This document shows, piece after piece, positions 1-8,455 of a stretch of DNA of 64,000 nucleotides; position 1 is the first letter of the stretch; each line of letters begins with the position of its first letter. Both the position numbers and the translations under genes were made by a program. The DNA comes from an uncultured Paracoccaceae bacterium. GTDB taxonomy: Bacteria > Pseudomonadota > Alphaproteobacteria > Rhodobacterales > Rhodobacteraceae. A model generated the notes under the pieces. The model saw only the letters and a list, made by a program, of their open reading frames with translations, was not told where the DNA came from and searched no databases. The stretch covers positions 186,001 through 250,000 of the forward strand of contig CALMJS010000019.1 of the NCBI GenBank assembly GCA_937864535.1, in the 5' to 3' direction.

Positions 1-363
1 GATATTGCCAACGCCCTCGGGGGTGGATTTCGACCGGATGTTGATCCACTTGAAATACCAGCCCAGCATTTCCGGGGTACAATCGGGATAGGTGGTATAG
101 ACCGCCAGATAGCCGGTGCCATCGGGCATCATGCAATAGCCGTACTCGATCTCCTCATAGCCGACAGGGCGCAGCAGATCGGTAAAATTGTGCGGCAGCG
201 TCGCCTTGGACGGGTCCATCGGGCCAGCCTCGACCAACTGGCGCTGGAGCGGCGCCAGCTTGTGCAGCGGCATGTCCCAGTACTTCTTGAGCGGCAGAGC
301 AGCCTCGGCCTCGCTCAGGGGGATGCGGTTCGTGACCAGCATGCTTTCGGGGTAGTCTCTCAT
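1..363 (-). CDS. PhlG-like (2,4-diacetylphloroglucinol hydrolase family) C-C hydrolase, N-terminal part
   Basis: Only the first 121 codons are in the window; the gene runs off the left edge. The start ATG at 363 is preceded by GGAAAGG at good spacing. The visible part has the look of the DAPG hydrolase family (PhlG and phloretin hydrolase), including a Y-P-D-C-T-P-E-M stretch near residues 92-99 followed by an aromatic W-Y-F-K-W segment. PhlG-type enzymes are zinc hydrolases that remove an acyl group from acylated phloroglucinols. The metal ligands lie in the missing C-terminal half, so activity cannot be judged. It is divergent from a MarR gene and sits beside a hydroxyquinol pathway, which suits a role in releasing a di- or trihydroxybenzene ring. 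The family call is from recognition, not a search. Confidence 0.55.
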   Translation of the reverse strand, partial: MRDYPESMLVTNRIPLSEAEAALPLKKYWDMPLHKLAPLQRQLVEAGPMDPSKATLPHNFTDLLRPVGYEEIEYGYCMMPDGTGYLAVYTTYPDCTPEMLGWYFKWINIRSKSTPEGVGNI

Positions 364-438
364 CGGTTTAGCCTTTCCATCCGATCCAGCACTGGCCCTG
401 CGGTCAGGGTCAGCCTCCGGCGTCCATCGCCAGAATTT

Positions 439-456
439 AGTTCGGTATACTTAACT
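439..456. promoter_or_regulatory. Imperfect 18-bp palindrome, candidate MarR operator
   Basis: AGTTCGGTATACTTAACT matches its reverse complement at 7 of 9 positions per half (AGTT..GTA / TAC..AACT). It lies between the divergent PhlG-like gene (start 363) and the MarR gene (start near 564), where an autoregulatory MarR operator would be expected. It shares the GTATAC core with the TGGTATACCA sites farther along but lacks their flanks. Confidence 0.4.
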
Positions 457-563
457 ATCTTTTCGCTGTCGAGTCCCATTATCTGCCCGCCTGCGCATTG
501 ATGCGCCCCGACAGGCGCGATAGGCTGCGCCCCAGACCCAGAGACACACAGGACGGCCCCCGC

Positions 564-1022
564 GTGCAACCCGACCGCAAAATCACCGCCGAGGCGGCGC
601 AGATCACCGAATTACTGGGCGATATCTGGGGCTTGGCGACCTTGAACGCCCGGACCAAGGCAGACCTGCCCGCGCTGGCGCCGACGCAGGCGCGCAGTCT
701 GCACATCATCACCGCCGCCGATGGCATCACCCCTGCCGATCTGGCGGCACAGATGAACATGTCCCGCCCGATGATCAGCGAAATCATCCGCAAGCTCGAG
801 GCGAACGAGTTGATCATGCGCGAAAAATCCCCGACCGATGGCCGATCCGTGGTGATCAAGCCGACCGAGCGGGGGCTATACGTGCAGCGGCATTTCCATC
901 TGGGCGTGACCGAGAGTTTTGCCGAAGCGCTCTCTGACATGCCATACGCCGAGGTCGCGCCGCTGTTGTCGGCACTTCCGGCCTTGGCGGCGCTGCGCGA
1001 CAAAATGGCGTCTAGGCAATGA
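564..1022 (+). CDS. MarR family transcriptional regulator
   Basis: A 152-residue winged helix-turn-helix protein of normal MarR length. The recognition region is the stretch TPADLAAQMNMSRPMISEII followed by a wing containing SPTDGRS. MarR proteins are often dimeric repressors released by phenolic ligands. I chose the GTG at 564, preceded by AGGA at 550-553, because the upstream in-frame ATG at 501 would add an arginine-rich leader unlike the family; 501 remains possible. It is divergent from the PhlG-like gene, with a partial palindrome between them, so the simplest inference is control of that hydrolase by its aromatic substrate. Confidence 0.8.
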   Translation: MQPDRKITAEAAQITELLGDIWGLATLNARTKADLPALAPTQARSLHIITAADGITPADLAAQMNMSRPMISEIIRKLEANELIMREKSPTDGRSVVIKPTERGLYVQRHFHLGVTESFAEALSDMPYAEVAPLLSALPALAALRDKMASRQ

Positions 1023-1130
1023 CGGTGGAAAATGAACGGGGCGGGCATCAATCGGGGCTTTGGCAAAGGGTGATTCTTTATGGTACTATATCGGTTCCAT
1101 ATTTAATTTGGCATAAAATTTAGGTGTGCG

Positions 1131-1778
1131 ATGGAGAATGCCCCGCCGCAGCCGCGCCCGCGTGGCCGACCCAAAACCGAAACCGATGAGGACCGTCAGG
1201 ACAAAATCCGTGCTGGCGCTATGCAAGTCTTTGTCGAGAAAGGCTTTGCCAATACCACGATGCAGGACATTGCCCGTCAGGCTGGCGTGTCCAAGCGTGA
1301 TCTCTATCAGCAGTTCGCCGATAAAACCGCGCTGTTTACCGATGTGATCCAGTCGCGGCGGGGGCTGATCCTCGACCTGCCGCGCCCACCAGAGGAGGTT
1401 GCGGACCCGCTGACCACGCTGGTGCGGATTTTCCGGCTGGATCTGGATGAACAGCAGGCCAATGAACGCGACGCGCTGATGCGCCTGATCTCGCGTGAGA
1501 GCCTGCTTTTCCCGGACCTGAACGCGATGCTCTATGATACCGGCGTGCTGCGGTCGCGCGAGGCGCTGATCGACTGGCTGGATCACTGCGTGGCCAGCGG
1601 CGCGCTGCCGCCCTGCCATACCGCCCGTCTGGCGGGAATGCTGATGGATGTGGTGTTTGGCGCCCTATTGCCGCGGCGCCAGCGCAAGGGCGCGGTGGAC
1701 CGTGCGGCGCAGGCGGCAGACATCCGCGACCGGATTGCCGTGGTCCTTGCGGGGTTTGCCGCGCTTGGACAGGCGTAA
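1131..1778 (+). CDS. TetR/AcrR family transcriptional regulator
   Basis: A 215-residue TetR-type regulator. After a proline/arginine-rich leader (PRGRPK) comes the N-terminal HTH, with TMQDIARQAGVSKRDLYQQF as the recognition region at about residues 44-63. The C-terminal two thirds is the variable ligand-binding helical domain. It stands alone between the MarR gene and the convergent TfdB-like hydroxylase gene, so its target is unclear; the aromatic genes on either side are candidates. The ATG at 1131 follows a weak AGG. About 108 bases separate it from the MarR gene; they are AT-rich and hold no clear operator. Confidence 0.85.
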   Translation: MENAPPQPRPRGRPKTETDEDRQDKIRAGAMQVFVEKGFANTTMQDIARQAGVSKRDLYQQFADKTALFTDVIQSRRGLILDLPRPPEEVADPLTTLVRIFRLDLDEQQANERDALMRLISRESLLFPDLNAMLYDTGVLRSREALIDWLDHCVASGALPPCHTARLAGMLMDVVFGALLPRRQRKGAVDRAAQAADIRDRIAVVLAGFAALGQA

Positions 1779-1781
1779 ACG

Positions 1782-1802
1782 GGCGGCAACCCTCTGGCCG
1801 CC
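1782..1802. terminator. GC hairpin between convergent genes, possible terminator
   Basis: GGCGGC (1782-1787) and GCCGCC (1797-1802) can pair across a 9-base loop, just after the TetR stop and just before the end of the hydroxylase gene. There is no T-run, so intrinsic termination is doubtful. Confidence 0.3.
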
Positions 1803-1814
1803 GCCCGCGTCGTG

Positions 1815-3587
1815 TCAGTTCAGCGCGAGGATCGACCGCAGCGCGCCCGTCAGTGCCGCCCCCGGGTCCGCAGGCAGGGACGGGCTGCGCCATGCGACGT
1901 GGTGGTCGGGGCGCACCAGCAGACAGCCGTTGTCATGGATATCGCACACACGCGCCCAATCGCCGGTGTGGTCCTGATAGGGTTGCCGCGGTCCGATCAC
2001 ATGAACGCTGATCTCTAGCCCCAGCGCCGCGCCAACCTGCGCCGCCGCCCGCGCCCAAGCCTCGCCGCCCAGACCCGTCAGGATGCTGAACCGCCCGTGC
2101 CCGCACAGATCGAGCGTCGAAACACGGTCCCCGTTTGCCGCAAAGAGCCAGACATGCGGCAGCCGCGCACCGGGCCAGGTCGTCGGCTGGTAGTGCAGAT
2201 CGGCGTCCATCTCGAACGCCGGTTCGACCTGACCGTCGGTGACAATGGCCTCTGACCGATAGCGCTGGTTCATTTCGACCCCATGGGCGTCGAATTCGTA
2301 TTTCTTGAACGCAATCGCCTTGCGGATGGCATCACGCTGCCGCTCGGCCGCGGGGGTGCCGTTACACCGCGCCTCTAGGTTCTTTTGCATCTGCACCGGA
2401 TCGACACCGGCGCTCATGCCCAAGGCGTCGAAAATCGGCCCGGTTTCGCCAATCGACTGGTTCGCCCGTGTGACGATCTGTTTCGCGATCGGCGCCCGTT
2501 CGACACTATAGCTGTCCAAGAGCGCCGCGCCCGCCTGCCCGCGCAGCACCATCGCCAATTTCCACGCGAGGTTAAAGCTGTCCTGAATCGAGGTATTCGA
2601 CCCCAGTCCGTTTGACGGCGGATGGCGGTGGATGGCGTCGCCGACACAATAGACACGGCCCGCACTGGTGCGAGTGGCGTAATAGTTATTGACCGTCCAC
2701 GTATTGGCGTTGATCAGCTCGATCTCCAGCTCCGGATCGCCGATCAACTGCCGCGCCACGCCGGTGGCAAACTCGGGCGTGACGTCAGGCGCGGGCTCGT
2801 TGATGTCATAGCCCCAGACAATCAGCCATTCGTTCCACGGGCGCACCATCCGCACCAGCCCCATGCCGATCCCGCCGACATCCGCGCCGGGCTGCATCAC
2901 CCAGTACAAAACCGAAGGCCGGTGGGCGACATATTTCGACAGGTCCGCCTTGAACAGGATGTTCATCGACCCGCCAACGCCCATCTGTCCCTCGAACGGC
3001 AATCCGGCGTGTTCGGCGACCAGTGACTTGGCACCATCCGCCCCGATCAGGTACTTGGAGCGAATAGCGAATTCGCGGCCCGACAGGCGGTCGCGGCAGG
3101 TGGTCGTCACGCCGTCCTCGTCCTGCACATGCGACAGGTATTCGGTGGACATCCGCGCCTGCGTCCCGCGCGAACAGGCGGTTTTGAACAGCAGCGGCTC
3201 CATAAAGGTCTGCGGCAGGTCGTTCATCTGACAGGGCGAGGACATTTCATGTTCGGCGCGCGACAGCGGATGGTTGCCCCATGCCTTCATCCTGCCGATC
3301 TCTTCACCGGCGAGGCTCTCGCAGAACACGTTTTCGCCCATCAGGTCCTGATGCGTGGCGAACATATAGGCCTCGTCCTCGACCTCGCGGCCCAGATCGC
3401 GCAGGACCTCCATCGCGCGCTGGTTGGTGATATGCGCCCTAGGCGTGTTGGCCAGCCAGCGATAGCGGTTCACCACGATATTCTTGATGCCATAGCTCGA
3501 CAGCAGCGCCGCCGCAGCCGAGCCCGCGGGTCCGGTGCCGATGATCAGCACATCGGTTTCAATCTCGGCGGTATGAATTTCGGCCAT
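1815..3587 (-). CDS. TfdB-like FAD-dependent phenol hydroxylase
   Basis: A 590-residue class A flavoprotein monooxygenase, close in length to 2,4-dichlorophenol 6-monooxygenase (TfdB, about 598). It uses NAD(P)H, O2 and FAD to add an ortho hydroxyl to a phenol. The Rossmann motif GTGPAG is at residues 17-22. The text W-x-A-N-T-P-R-A-H-I-T-N-Q-R is typical of the TfdB group, as are VGDAIHRHPPSNGLGSN in the middle and a thioredoxin-fold-like C-terminus. The start at 3587 follows AGGGAGGA; a longer open frame upstream has no ribosome site. It is divergent from a LysR gene. With maleylacetate reductase and hydroxyquinol dioxygenase nearby, a likely job is making hydroxyquinol from a dihydroxybenzene, but the substrate cannot be read from sequence. 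Confidence 0.85.
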   Translation of the reverse strand: MAEIHTAEIETDVLIIGTGPAGSAAAALLSSYGIKNIVVNRYRWLANTPRAHITNQRAMEVLRDLGREVEDEAYMFATHQDLMGENVFCESLAGEEIGRMKAWGNHPLSRAEHEMSSPCQMNDLPQTFMEPLLFKTACSRGTQARMSTEYLSHVQDEDGVTTTCRDRLSGREFAIRSKYLIGADGAKSLVAEHAGLPFEGQMGVGGSMNILFKADLSKYVAHRPSVLYWVMQPGADVGGIGMGLVRMVRPWNEWLIVWGYDINEPAPDVTPEFATGVARQLIGDPELEIELINANTWTVNNYYATRTSAGRVYCVGDAIHRHPPSNGLGSNTSIQDSFNLAWKLAMVLRGQAGAALLDSYSVERAPIAKQIVTRANQSIGETGPIFDALGMSAGVDPVQMQKNLEARCNGTPAAERQRDAIRKAIAFKKYEFDAHGVEMNQRYRSEAIVTDGQVEPAFEMDADLHYQPTTWPGARLPHVWLFAANGDRVSTLDLCGHGRFSILTGLGGEAWARAAAQVGAALGLEISVHVIGPRQPYQDHTGDWARVCDIHDNGCLLVRPDHHVAWRSPSLPADPGAALTGALRSILALN

Positions 3588-3601
3588 AGTTCCTCCCTTG
3601 G

Positions 3602-3616
3602 ATAGCAAATTGCTAT
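3602..3616. promoter_or_regulatory. Perfect LTTR box (T-N11-A) upstream of the TfdB-like gene
   Basis: ATAGCAAATTGCTAT is a perfect inverted repeat of 7-base arms around one base and contains T-N11-A, the LysR-type consensus. It lies between the divergent hydroxylase and LysR genes, only 14 bases before the hydroxylase start and next to its ribosome site. That position suggests either a downstream activation-type subsite or direct blocking in the absence of inducer. Confidence 0.65.
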
Positions 3617-3739
3617 GATAGGTCGCGACACGGCCTCCTCTGACCCGTTTCGCCCCCTCATCACATCCTCTGACGGTCAAGATAGAGCAAAAGATTCCGC
3701 TGGATTTCGAAACTCTTCTGAATAACATTCCCTTTTGTT

Positions 3740-4690
3740 ATGAAGATAGACAGCGAACATCTCGAAATTCTGGCCATGATCGTGGACCGGGGCGGCCTGA
3801 CCGAAGGTGCCGAAGCACTGGGCAAGTCCCAGCCGTCGGTGTCGCGCACGATTTCCAATCTGGAAAAACGGCTGGGACAACCGCTGTTCGATCCCGGCAA
3901 GCGCCCCCTGCAACCGACCGAATTTGGCCGCGCCTTGGCCGAGGTCGGCATGCGCATCCACAAACTGAACCAAGAGGCCGTCGCCATCGTCGACGGGTTC
4001 CAGCGCGGCAATGTCGGCCACCTGCGGATTGGCGGGACCCCGCTGTTCATGGACGGCGTCATGGCGACGATGTTCGCCGATTTTCAGGACCAGTTCAGCG
4101 GTGCGCAATTCGACCAGACCTATGGCTATTTCGACAGCCTCGTCAGCAAGTTACGCAACCGGATGCTGGATATGGCGATCCTGCCGCTGCGGGCCGATCA
4201 GATCCCGATGGACTGCGATTTCCAGCCACTGATGCCGGGCCGCAATGTCATCGCCTGCCGCAAGGGTCATCCCTTGGTCCGCAAGGGGCCGATCACGCTG
4301 CAAGAGATAGAATCCTATTCCTGGGTCTCGCCGCCCGCCGACAGTCCGGTGTTTCGCGATCTCAAGGCCGCGATTTCCTCGATTGGCGCGGAAAAGTTCA
4401 AGATGACCTTTACCGGCGGTACGCTGGCTTCGATCACCTCGTTCCTCGCGCGGACCGATTGCCTGACGGTGCTGCCCTATTCGGTGGTCTATCTGATGAA
4501 GGAAACCGGGGCGATCGTGTCCCTGCCGATCAAGGTCGAACACCCGGACCGCCGTCTGGGCATCCTGTCACGCAAGGGCGAGGTGCTGTCGCCCGTGGCG
4601 CAGGCCCTCGTGCCGTTTCTACAGGAACAATGCGACCTGCTGGAACGCCGGATGGAGCGGGACCAGCAAATCACCCATCGCCGCGCCTAA
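3740..4690 (+). CDS. LysR family transcriptional regulator
   Basis: A 316-residue LTTR. The N-terminal HTH covers about residues 5-65, with LTEGAEALGKSQPSVSRTIS as the recognition region, followed by a periplasmic-binding-protein-like effector domain. It is divergent from the TfdB-like hydroxylase with a perfect T-N11-A palindrome between them, so it very probably regulates that gene in response to an aromatic or pathway intermediate. Its stop codon abuts the end of the convergent TetR gene. Members of this group act as tetramers and usually repress themselves; the single visible box is nearer the hydroxylase than the regulator. Confidence 0.88.
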   Translation: MKIDSEHLEILAMIVDRGGLTEGAEALGKSQPSVSRTISNLEKRLGQPLFDPGKRPLQPTEFGRALAEVGMRIHKLNQEAVAIVDGFQRGNVGHLRIGGTPLFMDGVMATMFADFQDQFSGAQFDQTYGYFDSLVSKLRNRMLDMAILPLRADQIPMDCDFQPLMPGRNVIACRKGHPLVRKGPITLQEIESYSWVSPPADSPVFRDLKAAISSIGAEKFKMTFTGGTLASITSFLARTDCLTVLPYSVVYLMKETGAIVSLPIKVEHPDRRLGILSRKGEVLSPVAQALVPFLQEQCDLLERRMERDQQITHRRA

Positions 4691-5329
4691 TCAGCGCGTC
4701 TCTGGCGGCAGGGCGGGCCGGGGCCGCGCAGCCAGTTCGGACGCGCCGTCCAGATCGATCCCGGTCATGCAGAGCAGCCGCGCAATCACCAGATTTTTCG
4801 ATTCGGGGGCGGTGTCCCCTTGGGTGATCGAATGCGCCGCGCCGGTGATCGCATAGGTGGTCAGCCGCCAGACCAATTCGGGGTTGGATACGCGGAACCG
4901 TCCCGCCTGCGACGCCAGACGCAAATCGCGGATCGCAAAGGGGCCCATCATCCGGAACATCGCATCGGCAATGACTTCGGTCCGGTGCAGCATCTGTTCC
5001 CAACGCGGATCGGTGGTCGCAGTGTCCAGAACGGTCCTGATCCCAAAGGCATAGACCTGCGCGGGGTCCTCGAACTGGTCGGTGATCGTCTCGATCCGGA
5101 CCGCCAATTCGTGCATGAGCACCTCTAGGACAGCGACGGCAATTTCGTCCTTGGATTTGAAATAGTTATAGACGGTCCCTGCCCCGACATCGGCCAGTTC
5201 GGCGATTTCCAGCATGGTGGTCGCCGCCACGCCCTTTTCCGACATGACCTGACGGGCCGCAGAAATCAGCGCGGTCCGCTTTTTCTTTTGCCGACGCGCA
5301 ACGCGACCTTCGGTGGCTGTTTCGGTCAT
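4691..5329 (-). CDS. TetR family transcriptional regulator of the hydroxyquinol operon
   Basis: A 212-residue TetR protein. A basic leader (RRQKKKR) precedes the HTH, with recognition region TMLEIAELADVGAGTVYNYF at about residues 38-57. The start at 5329 has AGGGG upstream and was preferred over the start 18 bases earlier. It is divergent from the nine-gene operon starting at 5564. A perfect 13-bp inverted repeat at 5484-5496 lies between them, so the inferred role is ligand-released repressor of that operon. Confidence 0.85.
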   Translation of the reverse strand: MTETATEGRVARRQKKKRTALISAARQVMSEKGVAATTMLEIAELADVGAGTVYNYFKSKDEIAVAVLEVLMHELAVRIETITDQFEDPAQVYAFGIRTVLDTATTDPRWEQMLHRTEVIADAMFRMMGPFAIRDLRLASQAGRFRVSNPELVWRLTTYAITGAAHSITQGDTAPESKNLVIARLLCMTGIDLDGASELAARPRPALPPETR

Positions 5330-5483
5330 TCGAACCCCTGTGTGCACCCGGTCCAGATGTAAACTTTTCTCCCGCAGGTTTCAAATCCCCCGGAGGCCAC
5401 GCCCTCCGCACCTCTGATTTTATCGGTTTCTCAGCGCCTTAGCCCGATTTTTCAGCACGACAATCCTGAAATATTTTCATAAT

Positions 5484-5496
5484 TGACGAATCGTCA
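5484..5496. promoter_or_regulatory. Perfect inverted repeat, probable TetR operator
   Basis: TGACGA-A-TCGTCA is a perfect inverted repeat with a one-base centre, 68 bases before the hydroxylase start and 155 bases from the divergent TetR start. The AT-rich run just before it (ATATTTTCATAATT) could hold the promoter it blocks. Size and symmetry fit a TetR dimer site. Confidence 0.6.
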
Positions 5497-5563
5497 GTTT
5501 TGAAACAGTCTCACATCAACGGACGCGGGCAGTGAGGAGCCCGCCCAGAGGGAGGACAAAACC

Positions 5564-7198
5564 ATGACCAAGGCCCGTTATGACACCGATGTTGCGATCG
5601 TGGGCGCAGGCCCTGTTGGCACACTCTTGGCGATTTTGCTGGGCCAGCGCGGCCACAAGGTGACGCTGATCGAACGCTGGTCCAAACATTACCCGCTGCC
5701 GCGTGCGGTGACGTTTGACCACGAAATCGCGCGGGTTCTGGCGACGCTGGGCATCAATTCAGAGGCCGACGACGCGATCAATTACCATGACGAACTGTAC
5801 TACTGGAAAAACCGCGACGGCAAAAACCTGCAAATCGTCGATTGGCAGAGCCAGTCCGCCTCGGGTTGGCGGGTGCGCTACTGGTTCAACCAGCCCGAAC
5901 TGGAAAAGCGGTTCCTGCGCATCGCTGCCGAACTGCCGACGGTGACCATCCTGCGCGGGTTCGAGGGCAACGGGCTGGAACAGGATGCCGACGGTGTGAC
6001 GCTGACCCTGAAACAGAACCCCGAAGAATTCGGCCCCGATGGCGAACGCCGTTCTATTCGCGCCAAATTTCTGGCCGGAACCGATGGCGCGAACAGCTTT
6101 GTGCGCGAAAGCCTCGGGATCGAGAACGAGGACAAAGGCTATTTCTTTGACTGGCTGATCCTCGATATGATCCCGAACTTTGACTATGTCGCCTCGCGCC
6201 CGTCGCAGCCCGCGCAATGGCAACTGTGCGATCCGCGCCGTCCCACGACCGTGGTGCCCGGCGGCCCCGGCCCGGTGGTCGGTGGACCTGACCGCCGCCG
6301 CTGGGAATTCATGGTGCTGCCGGGCGAGGATGCCCGCGATCTGGCCAAGCCCGATAACGCGTGGAAATTGCTGGAACCTTGGGGGTTGACCCGCGACAAC
6401 GCCGAACTGGAACGCTCGGCCGTCTATCGGTTTCAGGCGCGTTGGGCCAAATCGTGGAACAAGGGTCGCTGCATGATCGGCGGCGACGCGGCCCACCTGA
6501 TGCCGCCCTTTGCCGGCGAAGGCATGTGCGCCGGTGTCCGCGATGCGGTGGCGATGGCGTGGCGCTTGAACGGCATTCTAGAGGGCAAACTCGGACTCGA
6601 TGTGCTGGATAGCTACACCAGCGAACGGATCGAACACGCCAAACACTACATCCACTTCAGTCAGGAATTGGGCCAGATCATCTGCATCTCGGACGAGGAT
6701 CAGGCCGCCGAGCGCGACAACGCGATGATTGCCGCCCTCGCTGAACGGGGCGATACCCCGGTGCCGACCGATATCTGCCAGCTTGGCCGCGGAATCTGGG
6801 ACGAAAACAGCGCCCATGCCGGGGAATTGTCGGTGCAGGGCATCGTCGAATGCCACGGCAACCGCGACCGGTTTGATCAGGTCGTCGGACAGGGCTGGGT
6901 GCTGGTCGGCGACGCCACTGACCCGGCGCAGGCACTGACCCCGGAACAGGCCGCGCAGTTTGCGACGCTGGACGGCAGCGCGATTTCCATCGTCGCGCAG
7001 GGCGGGGCCGCGGACGTGGTGGATGTCAACGGCACATTCCGCGCGTGGTTCGACCAGATCGACGCGCGCTATGTTCTGATCCGTCCGGATTTCTACGTTG
7101 CGCTGACCGCCAGTTCCGCCGCCGACCTTCAGGCGAAAATGGACAAGGTTCTCAGCCGCTTGCACGTCCAGTCACCGGCACAGGTCGCTGCCGAATAA
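5564..7198 (+). CDS. MhpA-like FAD-dependent aromatic hydroxylase
   Basis: A 544-residue class A flavin monooxygenase of the MhpA type (3-(3-hydroxyphenyl)propionate hydroxylase, about 550 residues). The FAD-binding GAGPVG is at residues 14-19, the DG motif appears as GTDGANSFVRESLG, and the second FAD motif as GGDAAHLMPPFAGEG. The start follows GGGAGGAC. It is first in an operon running to 14280 that also holds maleylacetate reductase, an importer and hydroxyquinol dioxygenase. That makes a resorcinol- or hydroquinone-type substrate converted to hydroxyquinol more likely than hydroxyphenylpropionate, since no extradiol enzyme is present. The substrate is inference from context. Confidence 0.85.
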   Translation: MTKARYDTDVAIVGAGPVGTLLAILLGQRGHKVTLIERWSKHYPLPRAVTFDHEIARVLATLGINSEADDAINYHDELYYWKNRDGKNLQIVDWQSQSASGWRVRYWFNQPELEKRFLRIAAELPTVTILRGFEGNGLEQDADGVTLTLKQNPEEFGPDGERRSIRAKFLAGTDGANSFVRESLGIENEDKGYFFDWLILDMIPNFDYVASRPSQPAQWQLCDPRRPTTVVPGGPGPVVGGPDRRRWEFMVLPGEDARDLAKPDNAWKLLEPWGLTRDNAELERSAVYRFQARWAKSWNKGRCMIGGDAAHLMPPFAGEGMCAGVRDAVAMAWRLNGILEGKLGLDVLDSYTSERIEHAKHYIHFSQELGQIICISDEDQAAERDNAMIAALAERGDTPVPTDICQLGRGIWDENSAHAGELSVQGIVECHGNRDRFDQVVGQGWVLVGDATDPAQALTPEQAAQFATLDGSAISIVAQGGAADVVDVNGTFRAWFDQIDARYVLIRPDFYVALTASSAADLQAKMDKVLSRLHVQSPAQVAAE

Positions 7199-7209
7199 CC
7201 CCGAACACC

Positions 7210-7240
7210 GGCGGGGCCGCCATGGCGCGGCCTCACCGCC
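7210..7240 (+). terminator. Interrupted GC hairpin after the hydroxylase gene
   Basis: GGCGG...GGCCGC pairs with GCGGCC...CCGCC around a 6-base loop (CATGGC), 12 bases past the stop at 7198. There is no T-run. It may reduce read-through or protect the mRNA end, separating the hydroxylase from the genes downstream. Confidence 0.35.
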
Positions 7241-7246
7241 CAGATC

Positions 7247-7283
7247 ATAACGCCGCGTTATGTAGTTTGCAGATCATGTGATC
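7247..7283. promoter_or_regulatory. Two palindromes in the 162-base gap before maleylacetate reductase
   Basis: ATAACGC-C-GCGTTAT (7247-7261) is a perfect inverted repeat that also fits T-N11-A. GATCA-TG-TGATC (7272-7283) follows 10 bases later. The pair stands about 80-110 bases before the reductase start, where a second promoter and operator would sit. No clear -10/-35 pair was identified. Confidence 0.4.
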
Positions 7284-7360
7284 CTTTCGGACCTTGCACC
7301 GCAGTAGCCTAACCCGGAGGAGACCGCCCCAAGGGGCGACAGTTGAGGGAATTCGCCGCG

Positions 7361-8422
7361 ATGGCTCGGACATTTATTGGCACCTTTCATCCCGCGCGGA
7401 TCGTCTTTGGCGCCGGAACGCTGGCCCAGACCGCGACCGAGGCCGCACGGCTGGGCATGACGCGCCCGCTGGTTCTATCGACGCCGTTCCAACGGGCCGA
7501 CGCCGACCGGCTGGCCCATCAGATCGGGGCCGCTGGCGTGTTTGCCGGCGCCGCGATGCACACGCCGACCGATGTGACCGCACAGGCGATGGCAGCCTAT
7601 GCCGACTGCGGCGCGGACGGGGTGATCGCGCTTGGCGGTGGATCGACCATCGGGCTGGGCAAGGCGATCGCCTATCGCAACGACGCGCCGCAACTGGTGA
7701 TTGCCACCACCTACGCCGGGTCAGAGGTGACGCCGATTCTGGGCCAGACCGAAAACGGGGTGAAAACCACCGTCCGCGCCGCCTCGATCCTGCCGGAAAC
7801 CGTGATTTATGACCCCGAACTGACAGTCGGCCTGCCGGTCGCGATGTCCGTGACCTCGGCCCTGAATGCGATGGCCCATGCCGTCGAGGGCGTCTATGCA
7901 CAGGACAAAAACCCTGTCGCCAGCATGATGGCGGTCGAGGGCGTGCGCGCCCTGCGCGATGCGCTGCCGGGGATCGTCGCCAATCCTGCCGATCTGGGGT
8001 CGCGGTCTGATGCTCTGTACGGGTCGTGGCTGTGCGGCACGGTGCTGGGCGCGGTCGGCATGGCCCTGCACCACAAACTTTGCCACACGCTGGGCGGGTC
8101 GTTCGATCTACCGCATGCGGAAACCCATTCGGTGATGCTGCCGCATACCGCCGCCTATAACGCCCGCGCCGCACAGGCCGACATGCAGCCGCTGGCCGAT
8201 CTGTTCGGCGGCGAGATCGGCACCGGACTGTGGGACTTTGCCCGCAGCCTTGGTGCGCCGATGACGCTGCGCGATCTGGGGCTGGAGGCCGCCGATCTGG
8301 ACCGCGCCGCCGATCTGGCCGCGCAGAACCCCTATTGGAATCCGCAGCCCGTGGAACGGGGCGCGATCCGTGACCTGCTGCAACGCGCCTGGGAGGGCGC
8401 GCCGCCGGTCACGCCAAACTAA
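7361..8422 (+). CDS. Maleylacetate reductase
   Basis: A 353-residue member of the iron-containing alcohol dehydrogenase fold, the normal length of maleylacetate reductases (TfdF, TcbF, GraC). These reduce maleylacetate to 3-oxoadipate with NAD(P)H. Visible motifs are ALGGGSTIGLGKAIA (nucleotide loop), TYAGSEVTPILGQTE, NAMAHAVEG, HHKLCHTLGG and HAETHSVMLPH, the last two carrying the conserved histidines. I chose the ATG at 7361 (GAGGGA upstream) over a TTG 18 bases earlier. It is the step directly after hydroxyquinol 1,2-dioxygenase, which is encoded 4.7 kb downstream on the same strand. Confidence 0.9.
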   Translation: MARTFIGTFHPARIVFGAGTLAQTATEAARLGMTRPLVLSTPFQRADADRLAHQIGAAGVFAGAAMHTPTDVTAQAMAAYADCGADGVIALGGGSTIGLGKAIAYRNDAPQLVIATTYAGSEVTPILGQTENGVKTTVRAASILPETVIYDPELTVGLPVAMSVTSALNAMAHAVEGVYAQDKNPVASMMAVEGVRALRDALPGIVANPADLGSRSDALYGSWLCGTVLGAVGMALHHKLCHTLGGSFDLPHAETHSVMLPHTAAYNARAAQADMQPLADLFGGEIGTGLWDFARSLGAPMTLRDLGLEAADLDRAADLAAQNPYWNPQPVERGAIRDLLQRAWEGAPPVTPN

Positions 8423-8455
8423 CGAAACAAAAGCATCATCTTAGGGAGGAAAAGA

